DNA of 29,703 bases, from positions 1-29,703 of the forward strand of contig CAAGPL010000068.1 in NCBI GenBank assembly GCA_900771805.1, written 5' to 3'. The notes below the pieces were generated by a model that searched no databases, was not told where the DNA came from, and saw only the letters and a list, made by a program, of their open reading frames with translations. Origin of the DNA: Bacilli bacterium. Lineage in GTDB: Bacteria > Bacillota_I > Bacilli_A > RF39 > UBA660. The position numbers and the translations under genes were made by a program. Numbering within the stretch: position 1 is the first letter of the stretch; the number at the start of each line of letters is the position of its first letter. Below are positions 8,805 through 15,757 of this stretch, piece by piece.

Positions 8805-9059
8805 CTATTTATGGAATGCTAAAATATCTTTTAAATAATTTAGATCTATACCAAAATATTTTAATACTTCTACCATAGGTACTAATCCTCTATTTCTAAG
8901 TTTATTATTATCATTGTATAATGCTAACGCTATTTCATTTCTAATTGCATATGCCTTATTTCTTCCTACACTACCTAGCATCATTATATCTTTTGCAGTA
9001 GCCCATTGGCTTGATACAATTTCTAATATTTGTTCAGCATTTAATTTCTCACTATTCAT
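8805..9059 (-). CDS. Excisionase-like small DNA-binding protein
   Basis: 84 aa. The middle part looks like a helix-turn-helix (TAKDIMMLGSVGRNKAYAIR), followed by RNRGLVPMVEVLKYFGID. That pattern resembles the small DUF3173/excisionase-type proteins encoded beside tyrosine integrases in Gram-positive integrative elements. Such proteins steer the integrase towards excision or regulate its gene. It is divergent from the integrase and separated from it by the repeat-rich att/regulatory region. AAAGG precedes the ATG. Family assignment is by pattern and position only. Confidence 0.6.
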   Translation of the reverse strand: MNSEKLNAEQILEIVSSQWATAKDIMMLGSVGRNKAYAIRNEIALALYNDNNKLRNRGLVPMVEVLKYFGIDLNYLKDILAFHK

Positions 9060-9503
9060 TTTATCAACCTTTCTATCACTAATTTGAAGTGAGCTAAACT
9101 TTTAATATTAATTGTAATAAACATATACTGTAAATATCTAAATAATAAAAGTATATTTTATATACAACTATAATCACTATAGCATACTTTTAACAGTCAT
9201 TTACTGTCATCTTACTATCAACTATCACTTAACAATCATTTACTATCATCCTACTATCAATTACTATCAACTTACTCTTATTTGGCTGATTTTAGTATTT
9301 TTTGTGATATATTGATTACAGTCAGATAGATATAAAATATTCGATTAAGTTTCTAAAGTATGCTAACATTACAACACACTTGTAAAAGCATATAAAAAGA
9401 TCTACTGTTGGCGCAATAGATCAAACAGAAACGCAAATTAAAAGTTTAGCACAACCTTAACATTTTAATAATGTAACTGGGTTTCCATTTACATTATATC
9501 ACT
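9060..9503. promoter_or_regulatory. Integrase-excisionase control region with arm-type repeats
   Basis: 440 bp without a gene. At 9197-9280 short units of the form (t)tactatca(a/t) occur about five times on the plus strand, together with two gtcattta/atcattta units. Such clusters of 7-10 bp direct repeats next to an integrase are typical arm-type binding sites. A 6-bp hairpin (gatcta...tagatc, about 9400-9423) lies further right. The outer edges carry the inverted 14-bp pair described separately. Confidence 0.5.
9093..9450. repeat. 14-bp inverted repeat pair in the xis-int intergenic region
   Basis: GCTAAACTTTTAAT at 9093-9106 reappears exactly inverted at 9437-9450. One copy is close to the start of the excisionase-like gene and the other is just upstream of the integrase. 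This fits operators for one regulator of both divergent promoters, or recombination sites. Confidence 0.55.
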
Positions 9504-9536
9504 ATGCTTTTATTCACACAAGCAGATGATGATATA

Positions 9537-10646
9537 ATGGGAGTTTATAAAGCAAAATCCATCAAAACTAAAGATGGTCGTGTCTGGTTTTTTAGAGTTA
9601 GATATCAAAATGTAGATGGTAGAAATACGCAGTATAAGTCTGGGAAATTTGCTACTAAAAAAACAGAGGATGCAGAGCTTGATTTTAGACTAAAGATACA
9701 TAGACACTAGAATATGGATAAAATAACCTTAGATAAAACGATTGATATATTTATCGAGAATAAAACTTCTACTATTGAGGTTAAAACTACTACTCTATAT
9801 AATTATGGTAATAAAAGAATTCAGTTAAAAAGTTTATTAAATATTAAACTAAAAGATTTTAATATTAATCACCATGATAATTGGAAAAAGCAAATGAATG
9901 AAACTAATATCTCAACACGATATAAAAATGACATATTAAAATTCTTAAAATCAGTATTAAACTTTGCTATGACTTGGTATGATTTTAATCTCAATAAAGT
10001 TTATAATAAAATAACTAAGTTTAATGGTGCTTTCGATATGCCAAAGGAAATGATGTATTTTACTTATGATCAATGGAAACAATTTATTTCTGTCGAAACT
10101 AATTTGCAAAGTAAAGTTATGTTTGAAATATTATATTACTGTGGTTTAAGAAAAGGTGAACTTAGAGGATTGACTTGGAGCGATATTGATTTTGTCAATA
10201 AAGCTTTATCAGTTAAAAAACAGATCACAGGACGTGGTGGTTCTGTTAAAGAGTTTCAATTCTCCACTCCAAAGACTAAAAGTAGTATAAGAACCCTACC
10301 TCTTAATAAACTACTCCTAAACGACATTAAATTGCTCAAAAAAGGGCGATCAAAAGAACACGAATTCAACGATAATTACTTTGTTATTGGTGATGCTTTT
10401 CCTGTAGCTAGCAATACTATTACATCGAGAAAAAATCGCAACTGCAAATTAGCTAATGTTCCTCAAATTAGAATCCATGATTTCAGACATTCATGTGCAT
10501 CTTTACTTGTTAATAATGGAGCTAATATAACTGTGGTAGCTAAATACTTAGGGCATACTAAAATAGAAGAAAAATTAAATACTTATACACATCTATTTAA
10601 CTCTGCTTTAAATAAAGTTGTCGTTCTTATAGATAGATTAGAATAA
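9537..10646 (+). pseudogene. Tyrosine-family integrase, interrupted by an in-frame TAG
   Basis: Two pieces lie in the same reading frame, separated only by TAG at 9708-9710 and one AAT codon. The first (from MGVYKAK at 9537; the frame is open from an ATG at 9504) is the N-terminal arm-binding domain, with VWFFRVRYQNVDGRNTQYK. The second (9714-10646, 310 aa) holds the core-binding and catalytic domains with a full active site: Arg in CGLRKGELRGL, HDFRH, LGHTK and the nucleophile Tyr in NTYTHLF. One base change in the TAG would restore a protein of about 369 aa, a normal length for Tn916/phage-type integrases. The catalytic half could be re-initiated at 9714 but would lack the arm-binding domain. 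No clear Shine-Dalgarno is seen at either upstream start. It is probably a recent loss of function. Confidence 0.8.
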
Positions 10647-10673
10647 AAAGTCAGGCTTTATTTTCTAACTTTC

Positions 10674-11603
10674 TTATTTTATTTCATTAACTATTTTATT
10701 TAATATAGAATTTAATTGTTTACTCTGTTTATTTTTCTCGTTTTCAGTATATTCAAATTCAAGTTGGATATCTATTATTGCTTTTAAGTATTGATAATAC
10801 TCTTTACTCTGTTCTTCATCTAATTCATGTATACTTTTGCTCAATATACTATACAAATTTTTTAATAAATCCTTAATTCTAGAATCAAAACAATCTTTAA
10901 CTGCTTTAATTTGGGTTTCTACATGATCATCTTTGAGTGTAACATTATTATCTTTTATATAATTATTAAGCATTTTTTCAAATATTCTTCGTAAATACGC
11001 ATAAGCACCAACATAAAAATGTTCTGTATTTGATAAGTCAGCTTTTTTATAATCATCATAAGCATTTATTTTAGTTAATTGTTCTTTATACTTTTCAAAA
11101 TCGAAACCATGCACGCTTAACATTGATGGATCTTGACCAATTTTTTTAACTATAAAAGTACCCAATCTTTGTTCAATGGAGATGATCATTAAATATTTAT
11201 GACTAGAATCATTTGTGCAAGTTAATTGATACTCTATATACCATTTCCCATATTCATTTAAAAATGTTTTTGGATAAGGCGGCATACCTCCCAAAATATG
11301 TCCATCTTTTATATCAATTCGACCTCCCAGTGCTTTTGAAAAGTTTCTGGTAACAGACATGTATGATGTAGTGTGATTTATGTCATCAAAAAAGCCAATA
11401 AGTTTTTTTTCAATATCAAAAGGAAATTCTTTATTACATTTATTACATAATGTCACAATTTTATTGTTTTTAATCCCAATATATTTAAACATTTCTTTTG
11501 CAGCATCCTCATCATAATTATACTTATCTTCATCTAAAGTAAATATTTTGAACTCTTTTTTAGAATATAATGATTCATTATTAAAAACATCTTGAATATT
11601 CAT
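10674..11603 (-). CDS. Zinc-ribbon protein of unknown function in the accessory segment
   Basis: 309 aa. The N-terminal part has a likely split zinc site: CNKCNKEFPF at about residue 52, then CTNDSSH at about residue 130. The C-terminal half is helical. It contains GAYAYLRRIFEKMLNNYI and SILSKSIHELDEEQSKEYYQ, which resemble DUF4145/HEPN-type helical domains found in defence and RNA-cleaving proteins. That resemblance is from memory and weak. The Rx4-6H arrangement typical of HEPN nucleases is not obvious. GAGGAGG precedes the ATG, with a TATAAT at 11652-11657 upstream. It converges on the integrase, with stops 27 bp apart. Its position beside type III R-M and an integrase makes a defence role plausible but unproven. 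Confidence 0.6.
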   Translation of the reverse strand: MNIQDVFNNESLYSKKEFKIFTLDEDKYNYDEDAAKEMFKYIGIKNNKIVTLCNKCNKEFPFDIEKKLIGFFDDINHTTSYMSVTRNFSKALGGRIDIKDGHILGGMPPYPKTFLNEYGKWYIEYQLTCTNDSSHKYLMIISIEQRLGTFIVKKIGQDPSMLSVHGFDFEKYKEQLTKINAYDDYKKADLSNTEHFYVGAYAYLRRIFEKMLNNYIKDNNVTLKDDHVETQIKAVKDCFDSRIKDLLKNLYSILSKSIHELDEEQSKEYYQYLKAIIDIQLEFEYTENEKNKQSKQLNSILNKIVNEIK

Positions 11604-11706
11604 ATCATTACCTCCTCACATTATAAAAATTGTTGCTTTTATTTAATTCATATTATATCATTTTATTTCATAATTTAACACTTTATATGACATATTTTAT
11701 TAAAAT

Positions 11707-11722
11707 GGTACCTAATTGGTAC
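11707..11722. other. Candidate right-end recombinase arm sites
   Basis: ggtac occurs twice with an 11-bp period (ggtacctaattggtac). The 11-bp spaced pair at 3664-3679 is similar. If both are integrase arm sites they bracket an inserted segment of about 8 kb. Weak evidence: short motifs, no exact core. Confidence 0.3.
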
Positions 11723-11787
11723 ATAATCCTATTTTTAGAGAATTATCAAATTTTCAAATGCCTTACAATTCCTTATAAACATTGACA

Positions 11788-11817
11788 TAAAAAAAGCGAT
11801 ATGTCTTTCGACCTATC
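11788..11817 (-). terminator. Terminator after the dehydrogenase operon
   Basis: On the minus strand GATAGGTC-GAAA-GACATATC forms a stem with one mismatch and a GNRA tetraloop. GCTTTTTTT follows. It lies about 55 nt beyond the stop of the 194-residue gene. Confidence 0.75.
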
Positions 11818-11872
11818 TTTCAGGGGGTTATTTAATACTTACACACTAAATTTTAACATTTTTTATACTTTA

Positions 11873-12457
11873 CTACTCAAACCCATTATTTATCGCTGCA
11901 ATAACTTCTTCTTCATTTGTTAAAGTTATTCTACGCTTTTTTAACTCTTTAATTAAATTTAGTATTTTCTTTTTACTTTTAGCCTTAGTTCCTGCATCTA
12001 TTGCATAATTTATCTTTTTATACAATTCTTGTTGCTCTTCTTTAGAAAATTTATCTAAATTATCATCAACTATCTTTTTTAGTTGATAAGTAATTTCACT
12101 TAATCTGTTAAAATAAATTGCATCTTCAATTAAATTATTTATTTGTGGTGATATTAAATTATAACTTTCCGCATCAGCATCAATTATTTTATCAAGTAAG
12201 TTAAAAAATCTATTTATAAATTCAAGATTACCTTTAAAACTATCTTTATATTGTTCATAAAAATCATATAAATAATTACATAGCTTATTTTTTTCTATCT
12301 CAAATTGACTAACATCTTCTGTTAATGATATTTCACATATTTCATCATCAACATCAGGCTTACTATTTGCTAAATACATTGCTGCCGGAAAAACTCCATA
12401 ATCATCTGCCATCTTTGATGCTACTGCTATTTTAAGTATTTTTTTAATGAGTCCCAT
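11873..12457 (-). CDS. Hypothetical helical protein, second gene of the dehydrogenase operon
   Basis: 194 aa, no family recognised. The N-terminus (MGLIKKILKIAVASKMADD) is a possible amphipathic or short hydrophobic helix. The rest is charged, with strongly predicted helices (FEIEKNKLCNYLYDFYEQY, IDAGTKAKSKKKILNLIKELK), and may form helical bundles or coiled coils. It starts 3 nt after the dehydrogenase stop. Its Shine-Dalgarno TAGGAG includes that stop codon, so translation is coupled. A regulatory or membrane-associated accessory role would be guesswork. Confidence 0.7.
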   Translation of the reverse strand: MGLIKKILKIAVASKMADDYGVFPAAMYLANSKPDVDDEICEISLTEDVSQFEIEKNKLCNYLYDFYEQYKDSFKGNLEFINRFFNLLDKIIDADAESYNLISPQINNLIEDAIYFNRLSEITYQLKKIVDDNLDKFSKEEQQELYKKINYAIDAGTKAKSKKKILNLIKELKKRRITLTNEEEVIAAINNGFE

Positions 12458-12460
12458 TTC

Positions 12461-13204
12461 CTAACTCCTAGCCGCACCATCAACAGGCAAAATAGCTCCC
12501 GTTATATAACTTGCCATATCACTAGCTAAAAATAAGAATGCACTTGCAACATCTTCAGCCCTTCCTATCCTACCTAATGGAATGGTTTTAATAAGTGGCT
12601 CAATTACGTTATCTTCAACACTTTTCATCATATCAGTAAGTATTATACCAGGTGCTACTGCATTTACCCTTATACCGTCTTTACCAAGTTCTCTTGCAAG
12701 TGATTTAGTAAGACCATTTACAGCAAACTTACTAGCAGGATAACCACATCCAGATGGCTGTCCATATATACTTACCATAGATGATGTATTAAGTATTACG
12801 CCACCTTTATTTTCCTTCATAATTAGACTTACTGCCTTTGAACAATTAAATACCGCATTAACATTTAAATCCATTATCTTTTTAAAATCTTCTTCCTTGT
12901 ATTCATAAATACTTTCTCTAGCACTTATTCCAGCATTATTAACTAATATATCTATCTTTCCATATAAATCTTTTATTTTATTAAATACTTCTTCTACCTC
13001 TTTTAAATTGGTTAAATCTGGATAGAATCCTTTTACATCATAATCTTTATTTTCTTCTCTTAAACTCTCTAAAGCCTTTTTAACAGTTTCACTTTTTGAA
13101 CCAAATATAACTACCTTACAGCCGTTTTCTAAAAACTTTTTAGCAGTAGCATACCCTATTCCTCTAGTTGCTCCTGTTATAACTGCTACTTTATCTTTTA
13201 ACAT
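12461..13204 (-). CDS. Short-chain dehydrogenase/reductase, BaiA/FabG-like
   Basis: 247 aa, the classical SDR length. Cofactor motif TGATRGIG is at 10-17, NNAG at 89-92, and the catalytic tetrad Asn114, Ser142, Tyr155 and Lys159 (GYPASK) is complete. It is an NAD(P)H-dependent oxidoreductase of a hydroxyl/keto substrate. The IFG end of the second beta strand, the PDLT segment and GYPASK recall 3-alpha-hydroxysteroid dehydrogenases of the BaiA type as well as 3-oxoacyl-ACP reductases. I cannot separate these by eye. AGGAGG precedes the ATG, and a promoter (TTGTTA, 17 nt, TAAAAT) lies upstream. A decayed copy of this gene and its leader lies at 19.16-19.29 kb. Confidence 0.85.
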   Translation of the reverse strand: MLKDKVAVITGATRGIGYATAKKFLENGCKVVIFGSKSETVKKALESLREENKDYDVKGFYPDLTNLKEVEEVFNKIKDLYGKIDILVNNAGISARESIYEYKEEDFKKIMDLNVNAVFNCSKAVSLIMKENKGGVILNTSSMVSIYGQPSGCGYPASKFAVNGLTKSLARELGKDGIRVNAVAPGIILTDMMKSVEDNVIEPLIKTIPLGRIGRAEDVASAFLFLASDMASYITGAILPVDGAARS

Positions 13205-13228
13205 ATTAATCCTCCTATTTATACTTTA

Positions 13229-13257
13229 ATTTTAACTTATTTTTACCAATATAACAA
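13229..13257 (-). promoter_or_regulatory. Promoter of the dehydrogenase operon
   Basis: Minus strand TTGTTA (13252-13257), a 17-nt spacer, then TAAAAT (13229-13234), close before the AGGAGG and start codon. The -35 and most of the spacer are conserved in the decayed copy near 19.25 kb. Confidence 0.6.
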
Positions 13258-13286
13258 GAAAAGAAAGCAAGGTATTTACTTTCTTT
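13258..13286 (-). terminator. Terminator at the end of the ABC/two-component/Nudix cluster
   Basis: On the minus strand AAGAAAG...CTTTCTT forms a 7-bp stem with a loop of about 12 nt and a T-rich tail. It lies just beyond the Nudix gene and directly upstream of the dehydrogenase promoter. It is nearly identical to the hairpin after gatB. Confidence 0.6.
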
Positions 13287-13355
13287 TTAATATTTACTTT
13301 TTTATATTGTAATTAATTGTACACTTTAGTTTGATTCAACATTTTAAAATATTAT

Positions 13356-13751
13356 TTATAAATTTGATAGTTTATCTTTTATAAAATTATCTAAACACTT
13401 AGAATCTTTAGTAACCCATTTATAATCAGAATGTTCTTCACTTAATTTTACATCTACTTTTGTTTTATCCACATTTATAATAAAATCAATTTCTAAATCA
13501 TAAATTAATTCATTATTCTTTTCTTTTACCTCATCAAAATAATGAGTAATAATTGGATTAAAATCTTCTGAAAAACCAATTTCTTCCATAAGTTCTCGTT
13601 TTAATCCATCTTTTAATGTTTCTCCTTTTTCTAAATGACCTCCTGGAAATTCCCAAGCACCAGGATACAAATCATCATTTTCATTTCTTTTAACTACCAA
13701 AAATAAATCCTTATCTCTTAATATACCTGTCAATACTATTCTTGTCTTCAT
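13356..13751 (-). CDS. Nudix hydrolase (MutT-like)
   Basis: 131 aa. The Nudix box is perfect (consensus Gx5Ex7REUxEExGU): it starts GGHLEKGE, runs through RELMEEIGF, and sits at about residues 37-60. Such enzymes hydrolyse nucleoside diphosphates linked to another moiety, often oxidised dNTPs; the substrate is not predictable from the box. The frame is open 24 codons further upstream (to 13823), but GGGAG lies 11 nt before the ATG at 13751 and the extra N-terminus looks unrelated to Nudix folds. It follows the histidine kinase on the same strand and may be cotranscribed with it. Confidence 0.9.
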   Translation of the reverse strand: MKTRIVLTGILRDKDLFLVVKRNENDDLYPGAWEFPGGHLEKGETLKDGLKRELMEEIGFSEDFNPIITHYFDEVKEKNNELIYDLEIDFIINVDKTKVDVKLSEEHSDYKWVTKDSKCLDNFIKDKLSNL

Positions 13752-13834
13752 AAAAAAAACTTCTCCCTTCTTTATTAATAATTTAATTTCTATTTCATCT
13801 TCCAAAAACATATCAAAATACATTTATATAATAA

Positions 13835-15049
13835 TTATATTTTATAATATTTTATAATGAATTTAGTTTCTAATTTATTTGACTCAACTGATATAGTACC
13901 TTTATCCTCTTCTATAATTGTTTTAGCTAAAGCAAGACCAATACCTATACTATCAGTTTTAGTATTTTTACACCTATAAAATCTTTCAAAAATATGTTTT
14001 ATATCTTTCTTTGCTATACCTTCACCAAAGTCTATTACTTCAATCATAGAATAAACATTATTATTTTCAATATTTATTATTATGTTTGAATTATTTTTAG
14101 AATGTTCTATAGCATTTTTAATTATATTAGTAAGAGCTTCAATTTGCCATTTATCATCACATATTATTTTAGAATTTTCTTTTATATTTAATTTTATATT
14201 TATATTTCTTAAATCACATAAAGTAGAAACATTTTTAATTGATTCTTCAACAATTGTTTTCAAATCATTTTCTTGTTTTACAAAGTGAACCGTATTAGCA
14301 TCAAACTTTGATAATTTTAGAAGTGATTGTACTAAAAAATTGATATTTAAAACATTTCTTTTTATATCAACAATAAAATCATTTCTAATTTTTTCTTCCA
14401 TATTTGAATCTTCAATAATATTATCTAGCATAACTAATATACTAGTAAGTGGTGTTTTTAATTGATGAGAAATATCTTCCAATGATTTTTTTAAATTAAG
14501 CTTATCTTTACTAGAATTTTCAGCAGCTTCTTTTAACATTATAGTGGTTTTATATATTTCATTTTTTAAAATTGATAACTCATCTTCTGAAATTGAATCA
14601 ATTTGTATTTCATAATTTTTCTTATTAATCTGTTCTATACACTTAATTATATCTTTTATATCCTTTTCCCTCTTATAATTATATCTAATATATATAATAA
14701 GTAAAATAACAACAGTTATTGTTAAAAAAGATAAATTAATAGCTAAAAATTTATGATAGTCTCTATCATTTTTAATTAATATAGATTTATTATTTACATC
14801 AATTCCATATTTATTAAAGAAGTCATTTGTTTTTAACGTATCATTATTTATTGTTTCAATAATTTCTTTATCAGTTATTTTAGGATAGTCTTTTTTTATT
14901 ACATTTATAATAGCAGAAATCTTGTTATTAAAGTTTTTAGTATAAGTTTTATATTCATATATATTTAAAAATAAGAACAAAACAAATAAACATATAAATA
15001 CAATTAATGTAGAAATAATATATTTTTTTAATTCAATTTTATTCTTCAT
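13835..15049 (-). CDS. Sensor histidine kinase
   Basis: 404 aa. It has a first membrane helix at about 10-30, an extracytoplasmic domain of about 75 residues, and a second helix at about 105-125. The HisKA dimerisation domain carries the phospho-acceptor in DISHQLKTPLTSI. The HATPase domain has its N-box NIIKNAIEHSK, G1 box DFGEGIAKKDI, F-box FERFYR and G2 box GIGLALAKTIIEE. All catalytic boxes are present. The sizeable sensor domain argues against the short-loop BceS type. The frame can start at a TTG (15064), but the ATG at 15049 overlaps the response-regulator end by 11 nt, the usual coupled arrangement. Confidence 0.9.
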   Translation of the reverse strand: MKNKIELKKYIISTLIVFICLFVLFLFLNIYEYKTYTKNFNNKISAIINVIKKDYPKITDKEIIETINNDTLKTNDFFNKYGIDVNNKSILIKNDRDYHKFLAINLSFLTITVVILLIIYIRYNYKREKDIKDIIKCIEQINKKNYEIQIDSISEDELSILKNEIYKTTIMLKEAAENSSKDKLNLKKSLEDISHQLKTPLTSILVMLDNIIEDSNMEEKIRNDFIVDIKRNVLNINFLVQSLLKLSKFDANTVHFVKQENDLKTIVEESIKNVSTLCDLRNINIKLNIKENSKIICDDKWQIEALTNIIKNAIEHSKNNSNIIINIENNNVYSMIEVIDFGEGIAKKDIKHIFERFYRCKNTKTDSIGIGLALAKTIIEEDKGTISVESNKLETKFIIKYYKI

Positions 15050-15695
15050 CAATTCTATACCCAATTCCCTTAATAGTAGTTATGATATCAGTTTCTATTT
15101 TTTCTCTTATTCTTTTAAAATAAACTGTTATAGTATGATCATCTACATAATTTCCAGTCCAATCCCAAATTTTATCTAATATTACATTTCTACTAACAAC
15201 TTTATTAATATTTAAAAATAATAAATTAACTAATTTTAATTCTAATGCAGTAAGTTCAATAATGATATTATCTTTTTTTAAAACTAATTTATCCATATCA
15301 TAAGAAATATTTTTTATTTTAATAACACTTTTCTTATCTGATCTTAATAATATTTTATTAACCCTTGCCATTAATTCACGAGTGGAAAAAGGTTTTGTTA
15401 TATAATCTTCCGCGCCAACATTTAAACCTCTAACAATATCATCTTCTTCATCTTTAGCTGTTAAAAAAATAGTAGGAATTTTCAAATCCTTAATAGTATT
15501 TTCAAATAAGTTAAAGCCGTTTCCATCTGGTAAAGTAATATCAAGTATTATTAAATCAATATTAAAGTTAGAAAGTAAATATTCTTTTGAGTCTTCTACC
15601 GTAGTTTTTACAATTAAATTATAATTATCTTTTTTAAAAGAATATATAAGACCTTTAATAATTGATTCTGTATCTTCAATAAGTAAAATATTCAT
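15039..15695 (-). CDS. OmpR-family response regulator
   Basis: 218 aa. The receiver domain has the acidic pair Glu7/Asp8, phospho-acceptor Asp52 (LIILDITLPDG), Thr79 and Lys101 (YITKPF). A winged-helix DNA-binding domain follows, ending in TVYFKRIREKIETDIITTIKGIGYRI. It is the partner of the overlapping histidine kinase. Together they presumably control the upstream ABC genes; a matching direct-repeat site is seen at that promoter. A hairpin and a TGTGATATAAT -10-like sequence precede it, so it may have partly separate transcription. Confidence 0.93.
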   Translation of the reverse strand: MNILLIEDTESIIKGLIYSFKKDNYNLIVKTTVEDSKEYLLSNFNIDLIILDITLPDGNGFNLFENTIKDLKIPTIFLTAKDEEDDIVRGLNVGAEDYITKPFSTRELMARVNKILLRSDKKSVIKIKNISYDMDKLVLKKDNIIIELTALELKLVNLLFLNINKVVSRNVILDKIWDWTGNYVDDHTITVYFKRIREKIETDIITTIKGIGYRIDEE

Positions 15696-15724
15696 ATATA
15701 TAGTACCTTTCTTTAAATATAATT

Positions 15725-15757
15725 ATATCACAATATAAGGAGCTTTCGCCCCTTATA
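15725..15757 (-). terminator. Hairpin between the permease and the response regulator gene
   Basis: Minus strand ATAAGGGGC-GAAA-GCTCCTTAT is a strong stem with one mismatch and a GNRA loop, right after the permease stop. It lacks a long T-run. It may be a partial terminator or an RNA-stability element that sets different levels for the transporter and its regulator. TGATATAAT follows, possibly an internal promoter. Confidence 0.55.

Noticed and set aside
9180..9290. Short regularly spaced repeats that might suggest a CRISPR array
   Set aside because: Units are only 7-10 bp with irregular gaps and no constant repeat/spacer lengths; they fit integrase arm sites.
9708..9710. TAG as a recoded sense codon (pyrrolysine or alternative code)
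   Set aside because: No recoding signal is visible, and TAG serves as an ordinary stop elsewhere, for example at the end of the excisionase-like gene.
13752..13823. 24-residue N-terminal extension of the Nudix protein
   Set aside because: No ribosome binding site at 13823, while GGGAG serves the ATG at 13751.
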